A stretch of DNA of 64,000 nucleotides from JAOUEA01 sp963825635. GTDB lineage: Bacteria > Actinomycetota > UBA4738 > HRBIN12. A program made the translations under genes and the position numbers. Positions 8,450 to 17,131 of this stretch are shown in pieces. Below the pieces are notes generated by a model. It was not told where the DNA came from. It saw only the letters and a list, made by a program, of their open reading frames with translations, and searched no databases. Within the stretch, counting starts at the first letter, position 1. Each line of letters begins with the position of its first letter. The stretch spans positions 186,001 to 250,000 of the forward strand of contig CAWGTU010000003.1 of NCBI GenBank assembly GCA_963825635.1, written 5' to 3'.

Positions 8450-9532
8450 ATGGCCCACCGCGTGACCCTGATCCCCGGCGACGGCATCGGCCCCGAGGTG
8501 GCCGCGGCCGCCCGCATCGTGCTCGACGCCGCCGACGTCGGCATCGAGTGGATCGAGCGCCCCGCCGGCACCGCCGCACTCGACGACTACGGCGAGTTGA
8601 TGCCAGAGGAGACCCTCGACGCGATCCGCGAGAGCCGGGTGGCGCTCAAGGGCCCGATCACGACCCCGGTCGGCACCGGGTTCCGCAGCGTGAACGTCGC
8701 CCTGCGCCAAGGGCTCGACCTGTTCGGGGCCGTGCGGCCCGCGCGGGCGCTCCCGGGCGTGCCCATCCGCCACCCGAGCGTCGACCTGGTGGTGGTGCGC
8801 GAGAACACCGAGGATCTGTACGCCGGCATCGAGTTCGAGCGCGGCTCCCCCGAGGCCGCGGCCCTTCGGGAGGAGCTCCGGGCGCTCGGTGGGTACGAGC
8901 TGCGCGAGGACGCCGGCATCACCGTGAAGCCGATCAGCGTCAGCGGCACGCGGCGCATCGTGCGGTTCGCCTTCGAGTACGCGCAGCGCAACGGTCGGAA
9001 GAAGGTCACCGTGGGCCACAAGGCGAACGTGATGCGCTACTCCGACGGCCTGTTCCTGCGCACCGCGGAGGAAGAGTCCCGCGCCTACCCCGATGTGGCA
9101 TGGGAGGAGATCCAGATCGACCACCTCACGAGCCGCCTCGCCCGCATGCCCGGCGACTTCGACATGCTGCTGCTGCCCAATCTCTACGGCGACATCATCA
9201 GCGACCTGTGCGCCGGGCTCGTCGGCGGTCTCGGCCTGATCCCCGGCGCCAACATCGGCTGGGAGTACGCGGTGTTCGAGCCGGTGCACGGCAGCGCGCC
9301 CGACATCGCCGGCGAGGGGAAGGCCAACCCGATCGCGATGATCCTGTCGGGCGCGATGCTGCTGCGTCACATCGGTGAGCTCGCGGCCGCCGAGAACGTG
9401 GAGTGGGCGGTCGACGAGGTGCTCGCGCGCGGCCAGGTCCGCACCCCCGATCTCGGAGGTTCCTCGACGACGATGCAGGTGGCCGAGGAGATCGCCATGC
9501 AGGTCACCGCGTGGGAGCCCGGCCCGAGCTGA
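8450..9532 (+). CDS. NAD-type isocitrate/isopropylmalate dehydrogenase family, probable isocitrate dehydrogenase
   Basis: 360 residues of the beta-decarboxylating dehydrogenase family. Seen are LIPGDGIGPEV at the start, VRENTEDLYAG, KANVMRYSDG, the metal-site LPNLYGDIISD, and HGSAPDIAGEGKANP. The substrate loop RSVNVALRQGLDLF has the Ser-x-Asn pattern of isocitrate dehydrogenases rather than the Leu-rich loop of LeuB. The Asp after HGSAP suggests NAD rather than NADP. A second paralogue is encoded at 12040-13128, with TCA genes between and around. Homoisocitrate or isopropylmalate activity cannot be excluded without biochemistry. Confidence 0.85.
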   Translation: MAHRVTLIPGDGIGPEVAAAARIVLDAADVGIEWIERPAGTAALDDYGELMPEETLDAIRESRVALKGPITTPVGTGFRSVNVALRQGLDLFGAVRPARALPGVPIRHPSVDLVVVRENTEDLYAGIEFERGSPEAAALREELRALGGYELREDAGITVKPISVSGTRRIVRFAFEYAQRNGRKKVTVGHKANVMRYSDGLFLRTAEEESRAYPDVAWEEIQIDHLTSRLARMPGDFDMLLLPNLYGDIISDLCAGLVGGLGLIPGANIGWEYAVFEPVHGSAPDIAGEGKANPIAMILSGAMLLRHIGELAAAENVEWAVDEVLARGQVRTPDLGGSSTTMQVAEEIAMQVTAWEPGPS

Positions 9533-9536
9533 CCCG

Positions 9537-9599
9537 TCAGCCGCCGTGCGGGTGGTCGTGGTTCCCGTGGGGGCCCCGACCGGGGTCCCAGTCCTCCAT
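9537..9599 (-). CDS. 20-codon His/Gly-rich ORF downstream of the Cys-rich protein
   Basis: A 20-residue reading frame (MEDWDPGRGPHGNHDHPHGG) begins 3 nt after the stop of the 55-residue Cys-rich gene and ends 4 nt past the convergent dehydrogenase stop. It echoes the GNHG of its neighbour (HGNHDHPHGG). It may be a genuine metal-binding micropeptide, a read-through extension, or chance. No ribosome site of its own is evident. Confidence 0.3.
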   Translation of the reverse strand: MEDWDPGRGPHGNHDHPHGG

Positions 9600-9602
9600 G
9601 CG

Positions 9603-9770
9603 TCAACAGCCGGGTTGGCCGTGGTTCCCGCAGCAGCCGCCGTTCACGAGTGACTTCGCGCGGTTGCGGAACGTGAGCCCGACCTTCTCGGCGAACCCGT
9701 AGTCGGGGTTACGCCAGTTCGTGAAGAACGAGCTCGCGTGGTAGCGCACCTGCTCGCGGAACGTCGCCAT
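9603..9770 (-). CDS. Small conserved-looking Cys-rich protein (55 aa)
   Basis: 55 residues starting MATFREQVRYHASSFFTNWR and ending GGCCGNHGQPGC. The body is an amphipathic, basic/aromatic stretch (YGFAEKVGLTFRNRAKS). The tail has three Cys and one His, suggesting metal binding or a processed C-terminus. It resembles short unannotated actinobacterial proteins with CCGNxGxPGC tails, but this is recollection and was not checked. ATG at 9770 lies on the minus strand, back to back with the membrane protein at 9845. Coding is supported by the ordered composition and the termination right after the Cys motif. Function unknown. Confidence 0.65.
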   Translation of the reverse strand: MATFREQVRYHASSFFTNWRNPDYGFAEKVGLTFRNRAKSLVNGGCCGNHGQPGC

Positions 9771-9844
9771 CTCTCGATGCTACCTGCGTCGTGCGTCGGG
9801 ACCGGATGCTTGGAGCGACGTGCATGGGATGCCACGATGCGCCG

Positions 9845-10435
9845 ATGAGCGAGCTCTCCGAGGTCCCCGCCGACACCGGTAGCGACACGTCGATGCGCCT
9901 GGCGGGCTTCGGCCTCACGGCGCTCGGGGGCCTGCTGATCGGCGTGGGCGCGTTGATGCCCTGGGTGCGGTCGTCACTCGAGGGGCTCCCCGACTCCTTC
10001 GCCCCGACCTACTTCGGCATCGATCTGCCCGACGGGCTGATCTGCCTCGCGGCTGCGGCGGTCGTGCTCGTGGGGCTCGCGATCACGCGGCTGGCGTCGT
10101 CGCCCCGAGCCAGACGCGTCGCCGCGGGGGCGGTCGTCGCCGCGTCCTTCGTCGCGTTCGCGGTCGCAGGAGCCACGATCATCACCGCCACCGCTCGGTT
10201 CGAAGGGACGGCCGTCGACGACATCCTTGGCGATCTCGACCCGTCGGGGAAGGCGACCCAGGAGCAACGGGAGCAGGTGGAGGAGCTCGTCGTGACCCAA
10301 CTCGCCCCCGGTCCCATCGCCGTGATCGGGGGTGGGGTGCTCGGCGTGGTGGGAGGGGTGCTCCTGCTGTCGTGGTCGAGCCGGACGGCCGCACGACACG
10401 ACTCGGTCGGCGGCACTCGGCAGGGACCTCCGTAG
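9845..10435 (+). CDS. Four-helix membrane protein of unknown function
   Basis: 196 residues from ATG 9845. The frame is open to 9791, but the earlier part lacks a hydrophobic or domain pattern, so the later ATG is preferred. Predicted helices are near residues 17-37, 62-80, 91-117 and 163-184, with a charged extracytoplasmic loop between the third and fourth (GKATQEQREQVEELV). No family was recognised. It is transcribed away from the Cys-rich gene, and its stop lies within the left arm of a strong inverted repeat that probably terminates it. Confidence 0.6.
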   Translation: MSELSEVPADTGSDTSMRLAGFGLTALGGLLIGVGALMPWVRSSLEGLPDSFAPTYFGIDLPDGLICLAAAAVVLVGLAITRLASSPRARRVAAGAVVAASFVAFAVAGATIITATARFEGTAVDDILGDLDPSGKATQEQREQVEELVVTQLAPGPIAVIGGGVLGVVGGVLLLSWSSRTAARHDSVGGTRQGPP

Positions 10436-10473
10436 TCCGGCCTGCGTTCAGAACACGGAGGTCCTTGCCGAGT
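10415..10473. terminator. Long inverted repeat, bidirectional terminator
   Basis: Arms 10415-10433 and 10455-10473 are 19 nt each and pair with a single G-U wobble around a 21-nt loop. The element sits between a plus-strand stop (10435) and the minus-strand mdh stop (10507), so it can terminate both. No U-tract is present. Confidence 0.65.
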
Positions 10474-10506
10474 CGGGGCGCGCGACGCGCTCCTGCGCTC
10501 GGAGTC

Positions 10507-11430
10507 CTAGAGCTTCGCGAGATCCGCGCACTTCGCGCGGATGCCCTCGGCGGCCGCTCGCAACGCGGTGAGCTCGTCCTCGTTCAGGTCGAGCTCCACG
10601 ATCTCCTCGATGCCCTTACGCCCCAGTTTGGCGGGGACGCCGACGTAGGTGTCCTCGATGCCGTACTGGCCGGTGGTCCACGCACAGACCGGCAGCACCG
10701 CGTGCGAGTCCTTCACGATCGCCTCGACCATCGCGGTGACCGAGGCGCTCGGGGCGTAGTACGCCGACCCCGTCTTCAGCAGGCCGACGATCTCGGCACC
10801 CCCGTCGCGCGTGCGCTGGAACAGCTGCTCCAGCGTGGCCTCGTCGACGAGCTCGGGCAGCGGCTTCCCGGCGACGGTCGCGTGACGCGGGAGCGCGATC
10901 ATCGCATCGCCGTGCGAGCCCAGCGTCATCGCGTCGACGTCGGACGGACGAGCGCCGGTGATCTCCGCGATGAAGTAGCGCAGGCGCGCCGAATCCAGCA
11001 CGCCCGCCATGCCGAAGACGCGCTCCTTCGGGAAGCCGGACGACTCCGCGGCGAGGTAGGTCATCTCGTCGAGCGGGTTCGACACCACGATGATGATCGC
11101 GTCGGGGGAACCGGGCGCGACCTGCGAGATCACCGAGTTCATGATGTCGGCGTTCTTGCCGAGCAGGTCCATCCGGCTCATGCCCGGCTGACGCGGGAAT
11201 CCTGCCGTGATCACCACGATGTCGCTGCCGGCCGTGTCGGGGTAGTCGTTCGTGCCGACGATCGACGGGTCGTACCCCTCGACCGGGGCGGCTTCCTTCA
11301 GGTCGAGGGCGAGGCCCTGCGGCTTCCCCTCGATGATGTCGATCAGCACGACGTCGCCGAGGCCCTTCTCGAGCGCACGCATCGCGGTCGTCTGTCCGAC
11401 GAATCCACTGCCCACCACGGTGATCTTCAT
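10507..11430 (-). CDS. mdh: Malate dehydrogenase
   Basis: 307 residues; NAD-dependent oxidation of malate to oxaloacetate. Seen are the Rossmann VVGSGFVGQTTA, the Asp of LIDI that favours NAD, RQPGMSRMDLL with the substrate-binding Arg loop, and the active-site His in LGSHGDAMI. It belongs to the LDH-like MDH group. The ATG at 11430 (MKITVVG) is preferred to an upstream in-frame start 12 codons earlier because AAGGGG precedes it at good distance and homologues begin there. A TAGCCT -10-like hexamer lies at 11466-11471. Confidence 0.93.
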   Translation of the reverse strand: MKITVVGSGFVGQTTAMRALEKGLGDVVLIDIIEGKPQGLALDLKEAAPVEGYDPSIVGTNDYPDTAGSDIVVITAGFPRQPGMSRMDLLGKNADIMNSVISQVAPGSPDAIIIVVSNPLDEMTYLAAESSGFPKERVFGMAGVLDSARLRYFIAEITGARPSDVDAMTLGSHGDAMIALPRHATVAGKPLPELVDEATLEQLFQRTRDGGAEIVGLLKTGSAYYAPSASVTAMVEAIVKDSHAVLPVCAWTTGQYGIEDTYVGVPAKLGRKGIEEIVELDLNEDELTALRAAAEGIRAKCADLAKL

Positions 11431-11465
11431 GTCGGTCCCCTTGGGTCGGATGTCCCTCTCACCCA

Positions 11466-11471
11466 AGGCTA
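11466..11471 (-). promoter_or_regulatory. Putative mdh -10 element (TAGCCT)
   Basis: TAGCCT on the minus strand lies 35 nt before the mdh ATG, giving a leader of about 28 nt that contains an AAGGGG ribosome site. Confidence 0.4.
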
Positions 11472-11502
11472 TCGAACCGGTCGCGCGCCCCGGCCAGAAG
11501 GG

Positions 11503-11985
11503 TCAGTAGCTCACGGCCCGGGAATGGCGCCCGAACAGCGCGTAACAGAACGCCGGGATGACGCCGAAGAAGAAGATCAGCAGCGCCCACCCCACCCGGG
11601 AGTTCGAGATCGCCTCGACCAGCATCCAGAGCCAGAAGACGACGGTGGCGGCCCACGACACCGTCAGCAGCACGGCAACCGTTCCCGATGGCAGCGCCGC
11701 TCCGTTCGAGCCGACGATCATCACGATGCTCGTGAGGAACGTCAGGACGGCCACGAGCCCGAGGACGACCGCGACGGTCCACGTCGCGCTCCGGTCCTTC
11801 GGCGACGGCTGCACCATCGCGTTCCACCCGTAGGCCGAGGGCTGCGGAGGCGGGGCCGCAGGCAGGTCGTCGAGGTCGACGCCGATCGGCACGACGGGCG
11901 GCTCCATCGGCGAACCGCAGTTCATGCAGCGTGAGACGCCCTCGTGGTTGATCGAACGGCAGGCTGGGCACGTCGCGGTGGCCAT
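11503..11985 (-). CDS. Zinc-ribbon membrane protein with PLDc_N-like tail
   Basis: 160 residues. An N-terminal zinc ribbon (CPACRS and CMNCGS) is followed by a Pro-rich linker and three hydrophobic helices. The last two (FWLWMLVEAISN to FCYALFGR) resemble the PLDc_N two-helix module found in small actinobacterial membrane proteins. ATG at 11985 has GAGGGAAGG about 5 nt upstream, which decides it over an in-frame start 17 codons earlier. It lies between mdh and the second isocitrate dehydrogenase on the same strand. Function unknown. Confidence 0.65.
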   Translation of the reverse strand: MATATCPACRSINHEGVSRCMNCGSPMEPPVVPIGVDLDDLPAAPPPQPSAYGWNAMVQPSPKDRSATWTVAVVLGLVAVLTFLTSIVMIVGSNGAALPSGTVAVLLTVSWAATVVFWLWMLVEAISNSRVGWALLIFFFGVIPAFCYALFGRHSRAVSY

Positions 11986-12039
11986 GGGACCTTCCCTCTC
12001 GGATCCGACCTCGGAAGCATCGGCACCGAGGAGCACGGA

Positions 12040-13128
12040 CTAGAGCGAGGCGATCACCGCGTCGGCGAACTGGAACGTGCCGGCGGGGGGGCGGTCGTCC
12101 TCGGGAGCCCGCAGGTCGCGGGGCAGGTGGGTTCCGTCGGCCAGCACGGCGGCCACGGCCGCCTCGAGCCGGTCGCCCGCGCCTCGCTCGCCGATGTGGC
12201 GCAGCAGCATCGAGCCGCTCAGCATCGCGCCGACCGGGTTCGCGGTGTTCGTGCCCGCGAGGTCGGGGGCCGTGCCGTGGGTGGCCTCGAAGACCGCGAG
12301 CTCGAGCCCGTCCCTCCCCCCGAAATGCCCGCCGGGGGCGACGCCGGTACCCCCGATCAGGCCGGCGCAGAGCTCGGCCGCCACGTCGCCGTACAGGTTC
12401 GGCATCACGAGCACGTCGAACCGCTCCGGCGCCTGGATCAGCTGCATGCAGAGCGCATCGATGATGCGGTCCTCGAAGGCGACGTCCGGGTACTCGGTCG
12501 CCACCCGCCGGGCGACCTCGAGGAAGAGCCCGTCGCTGAACTTCATGATGTTCGCCTTGTGGCTCGCGGTGACCTTCGCGCGGTCCCGGCGGCGCGCCTC
12601 CTCGAAGGCGAAGCGAACGATGCGCTCGCTGCCTTCCTCGCTGATCGACTTGATCGAGACGCCGGAGTCCTCGCGCATGCGCCGACCGGTCGTGTCCTCG
12701 ACGAAGCCGATCAGCTCCTTGACGGCCACGGTGCCCATCTCGAACTCGAGGCCCGTGTACATGCCCTCGGTGTTCTCACGGACCACCACCACGTCGACTG
12801 CCGCGTAGACGCTCGGCACGCCGGGGTACAGACGGCACGGCCTGACGTTGGCGTAGAGGTCGAGCGACTTGCGCAACTCGAGGTTGGAGCTGCGCAGCCC
12901 GCTGGTGACCGGGGTCTCGATCGGGCCCTTGAGGGCCACGCGGGTCGCCCGGATCGAGTCGAGGGTCTCGCGCGGCAGCGCCCGCCCGGTGCGGGAGAAG
13001 GCCCCGGCTCCCATCGATCGGCGCTCCCAGTCGATCGTCACGCCGGTGGCTTCGATCACGCGCCGAGCAGCCTCGATCACCTCGGGACCGACGCCGTCGC
13101 CGGGGATCAAGGTCGCTCGGTGGGTCAA
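12040..13128 (-). CDS. NAD-type isocitrate dehydrogenase paralogue 2
   Basis: 362 residues of the same family as the gene at 8450. Motifs are LIPGDGVGPEV, VRENTEGMYTGLEFE, KANIMKFSDGLF, MPNLYGDVAAE and HGTAPDLAGTNTANP. The substrate loop RSSNLELRKSLDLYANVRPC is the classic NAD-isocitrate dehydrogenase pattern, closer to it than the first paralogue. The start is TTG at 13128, preceded by GGAAGGAT. It is divergent from citrate synthase, with 164 bp between the starts. The two paralogues differ in loop and termini, so they may divide substrates, for example isocitrate versus a homologue. Confidence 0.87.
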   Translation of the reverse strand: MTHRATLIPGDGVGPEVIEAARRVIEATGVTIDWERRSMGAGAFSRTGRALPRETLDSIRATRVALKGPIETPVTSGLRSSNLELRKSLDLYANVRPCRLYPGVPSVYAAVDVVVVRENTEGMYTGLEFEMGTVAVKELIGFVEDTTGRRMREDSGVSIKSISEEGSERIVRFAFEEARRRDRAKVTASHKANIMKFSDGLFLEVARRVATEYPDVAFEDRIIDALCMQLIQAPERFDVLVMPNLYGDVAAELCAGLIGGTGVAPGGHFGGRDGLELAVFEATHGTAPDLAGTNTANPVGAMLSGSMLLRHIGERGAGDRLEAAVAAVLADGTHLPRDLRAPEDDRPPAGTFQFADAVIASL

Positions 13129-13188
13129 CGGTATCCTTCCTGCGTCCGGCCTGCGTCCGGGGACCGAGGGCCGGGGCGACGGGCGGCT

Positions 13189-13218
13189 TTGGTCCGTCGC
13201 GGGACCGCCGACTATCCT
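13189..13218 (+). promoter_or_regulatory. Putative citrate synthase promoter (TTGGTC-18-TATCCT)
   Basis: TTGGTC (13189-13194) and TATCCT (13213-13218) are 18 nt apart. The same TATCCT hexamer appears before groES. The leader to the start is about 70 nt. Confidence 0.45.
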
Positions 13219-13292
13219 GTCAGAAGCCCGTACGCACGACGCGGGCTCTCGGCGCGCGTCGGGCGCGCCCCCGACCCAAGGATGTGGCCAGC

Positions 13293-14444
13293 GTGAGCGA
13301 GAAGGGGCTGCGGGAGGTCGTCGCCGCCGACACGACCGTGTCGGACATCGACGGCGAGGCGGGGCGCCTGTGGTACGTCGGCTACGAGATCGCCGATCTC
13401 GCCGAGCACGCGACGTTCGAAGAGGTCGTGTACCTGCTGCACAACGGGCACTTGCCGAACCAGGAGGAGCTCGACGAGCTCGACGCGTTCCTGGTCGAGA
13501 ACCGGGAGCTGAGCCCGTTCCTCACCCAGCTGATGTCGACGCTGGCGCAGCAGGCGTCGCCGATGTCGATGCTGCGCACGTCGATCTCGGCCGCCTCGGC
13601 CTACGACCCCGACGGGTGGGACGAATCGCCCGAGGCCCAGTACCGCAAGGCGATGCGGCTGATCGCGAAGACCCCCGCGTTGATCGCCTACTACGAGCGC
13701 ATGCGCACAGGCCAGGAGATCGTGCCCCCCAACCCGAAGCTGCCGCACGCGGCGAACTTCCTCTACATGCTCTCGGGCGAGGAGCCCGACCACGACGACG
13801 CCGAGGCGCTCGACACCACGTTCATCCTCTACGCCGACCACACGATGAACGCGTCGACGTTCACCGCCCGCATCATCGCCTCGACCCTCTCCGACATGTT
13901 CAGCGCCATCACCGGCGCGATCGGCGCGCTCAAGGGGCCGCTGCACGGCGGCGCCAACGAGGAATCGATGAAGATGGCCCAGGAGATCGGCGAGGCCGCC
14001 GACGCCGAGGCGTACGTGCGCGACCGGCTCGAGCGGCACGAGAAGGTCATGGGGTTCGGCCACGCCGTCTACCGCACGATGGACCCGCGGGCCACGGTGC
14101 TGAAGGACCTGGCCCGCGAGGTCGGCGCGCGCCACGGAGACGAGCGATGGGCCGACATCTTCGAGGCGCTGCAGGAGACCGTGTACGAACAGAAGCAGCT
14201 CTGGCCGAACGTCGATCTCTACGCCGCCGGCGTGTACCACTCCCTCGGCATCCCGACCGACCTGATGACCCCGCTCTTCGCGCTCGCGCGCATGGCCGGA
14301 TGGACGGCGCACGTGCGTGAGCAGTACGCCGACAACAAGGTGATCAGGCCGGGCTCGACCTACGTTGGCCCTCGAGACCAGGTCTGGGTGCCGATCGAGG
14401 AGCGCAGCGAATCTTCATCCAGGGCGGCGGCGCCGCCGGTCTGA
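13293..14444 (+). CDS. gltA: Citrate synthase (citrate/2-methylcitrate synthase family)
   Basis: 383 residues; condenses acetyl-CoA with oxaloacetate. The N-terminus SEKGLREVVAADTTVSDIDG matches short two-subunit citrate synthases. Further motifs are ADHTMNASTFTAR with a catalytic His, GALKGPLHGGANE with the second His, and GFGHAVYRTMDPR with the oxaloacetate-binding His/Arg. GTG at 13293 is preferred over GTG 13284 because AAGGA lies too close to the earlier one and homologues begin at SEKGL. 2-Methylcitrate synthase activity is possible, but the TCA context favours citrate synthase. Confidence 0.9.
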   Translation: MSEKGLREVVAADTTVSDIDGEAGRLWYVGYEIADLAEHATFEEVVYLLHNGHLPNQEELDELDAFLVENRELSPFLTQLMSTLAQQASPMSMLRTSISAASAYDPDGWDESPEAQYRKAMRLIAKTPALIAYYERMRTGQEIVPPNPKLPHAANFLYMLSGEEPDHDDAEALDTTFILYADHTMNASTFTARIIASTLSDMFSAITGAIGALKGPLHGGANEESMKMAQEIGEAADAEAYVRDRLERHEKVMGFGHAVYRTMDPRATVLKDLAREVGARHGDERWADIFEALQETVYEQKQLWPNVDLYAAGVYHSLGIPTDLMTPLFALARMAGWTAHVREQYADNKVIRPGSTYVGPRDQVWVPIEERSESSSRAAAPPV

Positions 14445-14474
14445 CGACGCGGGAGCAGGCGAAAGCTCAGCAGC

Positions 14475-16118
14475 CTAGGGGACCTCGCCACGGTGGACGA
14501 CCGAGCCGTCGACCACCGTGTGCGTGACCCGCACGTCGAGCATGCGCCTGGGGTCCGTGTCGGCCGCGGCGAACAGATCGTCGCTCAGCACGACCAGGTC
14601 GGCCTGCTTCCCGACGGCGATCGAGCCGCGGCGGTCCTCGGCGTGCACGACGTGGGCTCCGCCCATCGTGTAGGCGCGGATCGCCGTCTCGAGGTCGACC
14701 GTCTCCTCGGTGATCCACGGGTCGGAGCCGTCGAGGTTCGCGCGGGTCATCGCCGTGTAGAGCCCCACGATCGGGTCCATCTCGGCGACGTTCCAGTCGC
14801 TCGAGAAGGCCAGCGTGGCGCCCGTGTCGCGCAGCGAGCGGAACGCCCACGCGTGACGCCACCGGGCCTCGCCGACGTTCGCCCGCCAGTCGGCGACGAT
14901 CTCGGGAGCACAGTGCCGGGGCTGCATGATCGGCGCAACGCCGAGCGCGCCGAACCGCGGCACGTCGTCGGCGTGCAGACACTCGGTGTGCACCATGCCG
15001 TGGCGCGGCGTCAGGGCGGGGTTCGCGGCCCGTGCTGCTTCGAAGCCGTCGAGCGCGACCCGCAGCCCGCGGTCGCCCGTGCCGTGCACGTGACATGACC
15101 ACCCACGACGCTCGAGCTCGATCACGAGCTCGGCGAACTCGTCCGGACGCCAGAACGTCTCGCCCCGCTCCCCCGGCCGGTTCGCGTAGGGCTCGAGCAT
15201 CGCGGCGGTCCACGGCTCGACGACGTCGTCGATGTAGAGCTTGATCGGCCCGACGCGGAGCCGGTCGTCGTCGTAGCGTGCACGCGTCTCGTCGAGCTCG
15301 TCGCGCTCGGCATCGGTCGTGCCGACCGGGTGGAACATCGCCGCGACGAGCCGCGACCGCAGGCGCCCCTCGGCACGCGCCCGCTCGAAGATCCACATGT
15401 CGTCGGGCGAGTTCTGCGGCTCGAGGATCGTGGTGATGCCGAAGGCTGTCGCCATGTCGATGCTCTCGAGCGTGCGCTCGTACTGCAGCGCCCGCTCGTA
15501 GCCGGGCAGCACCCCCTCCAGCGCCCGCTGACCGGCGCGGCTGATGCCCATCACCGCGAAGTCACCGACGATGCCCGTCGGCTCTCCGCTGTCGGGGTCC
15601 TTCCGCACGTGTCCCCACGCCAGGGCATCGGTCTCTCGGTCGATGCCGAACCGCTCCATGGCCTCGCGGTTCAGCCAGGCGTTGTGAGCGTCGTAGGTCA
15701 GCAGGAACGCGGGCCGGCCCTCGGTGAGGCCGTCGAGGTCCTGCCACACGGGCATGCGTCCGCCGGGCATCGCGGAGTAGTTGAACCCGACGCCCTCGAT
15801 CCAGTCGTGCTCGGGGTGCGCGTCGGCATGCGCCCGGATGCGGGACCTCACCTCGTCGAGCGTCGCGGCGCCCGCCAGATCGACCTCGAGCGGATTCGAC
15901 CCGAGGCGCACGTGGTTGTGGGAGTCGATGAACCCGGGCAGCACGGTGGCACCGCCGGCATCCACCACCTCGGCGTCGTGGCTCACGTGGCTGTCGACGT
16001 CCGCATCCTCACCGATCCAGGAGATGCGATCGCCCTCGACGGCCACCGCCTCCGCCCAGGGGCGTCGCGGGTCGACCGTGAGCACCCTGGCGTTGCGGAT
16101 CAGCAAGGACGCCGGCAT
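14475..16118 (-). CDS. Amidohydrolase of the YtcJ/amidohydrolase_3 family
   Basis: 547 residues, metal-dependent hydrolase. The N-terminus SLLIRNARVLTVDP forms the start of the composite beta domain. The HxH metal motif is in GFIDSHNHVRLG. CHVHGTGDRG, GMVHTECLH and FSSDWNVAEMDP supply further metal ligands (the last a probable Asp). The C-terminal GSIAVGKQADLVVLSDD closes the barrel as in dihydroorotase relatives. Substrate unknown; family members act on exocyclic amides. The ATG at 16118 lies 6 nt after a TAGGCT hexamer that overlaps the preceding stop codon, suggesting its own leaderless promoter. Confidence 0.8.
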   Translation of the reverse strand: MPASLLIRNARVLTVDPRRPWAEAVAVEGDRISWIGEDADVDSHVSHDAEVVDAGGATVLPGFIDSHNHVRLGSNPLEVDLAGAATLDEVRSRIRAHADAHPEHDWIEGVGFNYSAMPGGRMPVWQDLDGLTEGRPAFLLTYDAHNAWLNREAMERFGIDRETDALAWGHVRKDPDSGEPTGIVGDFAVMGISRAGQRALEGVLPGYERALQYERTLESIDMATAFGITTILEPQNSPDDMWIFERARAEGRLRSRLVAAMFHPVGTTDAERDELDETRARYDDDRLRVGPIKLYIDDVVEPWTAAMLEPYANRPGERGETFWRPDEFAELVIELERRGWSCHVHGTGDRGLRVALDGFEAARAANPALTPRHGMVHTECLHADDVPRFGALGVAPIMQPRHCAPEIVADWRANVGEARWRHAWAFRSLRDTGATLAFSSDWNVAEMDPIVGLYTAMTRANLDGSDPWITEETVDLETAIRAYTMGGAHVVHAEDRRGSIAVGKQADLVVLSDDLFAAADTDPRRMLDVRVTHTVVDGSVVHRGEVP

Positions 16119-16124
16119 GCGACC

Positions 16125-16130
16125 AGCCTA
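16125..16130 (-). promoter_or_regulatory. Leaderless -10 (TAGGCT) before the amidohydrolase
   Basis: TAGGCT ends 6 nt before the ATG at 16118 and contains the TAG stop of the upstream kinase-like gene. No ribosome site precedes the ATG. Confidence 0.45.
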
Positions 16131-17129
16131 GAGCGGGGGCGGCGGCGCGAGTTGCCCACGCGTCACCGCTTCCTCGATCAGGGTGCAGGCCTCGCCATAC
16201 ATGGGACCGTGCTCGCCCTTGGCGCCCCGTTCGAGGAAGTCGAGCAGGGCCATCGCATCGAGGGCGGCGGCGATCGAACGCCAGCCGGGCGGCAGCGCTC
16301 CTCCCCCGGCGTGGAACCCCCCGCTGAAGCCGTCGACGAACGCCGCCGGCATGCGCTCCTGCCGGCGCAGCATGTTCCCGACATCAGCGAGCGGAGGTCC
16401 GGAGAACGCGAACTCCCAGTCGAGCACCGCCTCCACCCGGGGCGCGCCCTCGAACGTCCGCGCGAGCACGAGGTTCTTGCCGTTGTAGTCCGAGTGCACG
16501 AGCGAGGACTCTGCCGCCACCGGCTCGAGGCTCGAGGCGGATTCCCGAAGCAGGGTGAGGAACCCGTCGGCGATGAACCCGCCGAGCGCCTCGCGAGCCT
16601 CGTGTTCGCCCAGGACCCGCTCACCGAGCGCGACCAGCAGGTCGGGCAGCGGCAGTTCGAAGGGCTCGGGACGAAGCGTCGGGCCCAGCAGCCCCGGCGC
16701 ATCGAACGTGAATCCACCGATCCCTGCGAGCGTGCTGCCCACGGCGTCGCCGATCGCGGCGGCGTCGTCGTCACCGGCGGACGCGAGGGCCTCCTCGAGG
16801 GACTCCCCCGACGCGTACTCCGACACGGTGAGCGGCACGCCGGTCAGCTCCCCCGCCAGGTCTGCGCCGACGACCGCCGGCACCGGCACACGCTCGCCGA
16901 CCAGGTGCGAGATCGCGACCTCCTTCTCGAGCGAGGCGCCGTCGCGATCGAGGCGCAGGACGAAGCGGGCCCCCATGTCGTCGACCACCCGGTACGTGTC
17001 GCGGCGGACGCCGCCCGTGAGCGCCTCGATCACCTCGACCGGCGTACCCAGCAGCGACTCGGCCGCGGCCTGCAGGACCGGGAGGTGCGGACGACCGGCG
17101 TGCGACGGGAGCCCTCGATCGGGCGTCAT
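16128..17129 (-). CDS. Aminoglycoside phosphotransferase (APH) family kinase
   Basis: 333 residues with the APH/choline-kinase fold. ALTGGVRRDTYRV is the nucleotide loop, the catalytic HxDxxxxN is HSDYNGKN, and the metal Asp is in VLDWEFAF. Such proteins phosphorylate small hydroxyl compounds or act on CoA intermediates; antibiotic resistance should not be assumed. It begins 2 nt after the metF stop region, so it is probably translated from the folD-metF transcript. No fused partner domain such as acyl-CoA dehydrogenase is visible. Confidence 0.75.
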   Translation of the reverse strand: MTPDRGLPSHAGRPHLPVLQAAAESLLGTPVEVIEALTGGVRRDTYRVVDDMGARFVLRLDRDGASLEKEVAISHLVGERVPVPAVVGADLAGELTGVPLTVSEYASGESLEEALASAGDDDAAAIGDAVGSTLAGIGGFTFDAPGLLGPTLRPEPFELPLPDLLVALGERVLGEHEAREALGGFIADGFLTLLRESASSLEPVAAESSLVHSDYNGKNLVLARTFEGAPRVEAVLDWEFAFSGPPLADVGNMLRRQERMPAAFVDGFSGGFHAGGGALPPGWRSIAAALDAMALLDFLERGAKGEHGPMYGEACTLIEEAVTRGQLAPPPPL

Positions 17130-17131
17130 CG

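Noticed and set aside
16128..17129. Aminoglycoside resistance gene
   Set aside because: The APH fold is shared by many metabolic kinases. Nothing around it suggests resistance or mobility.
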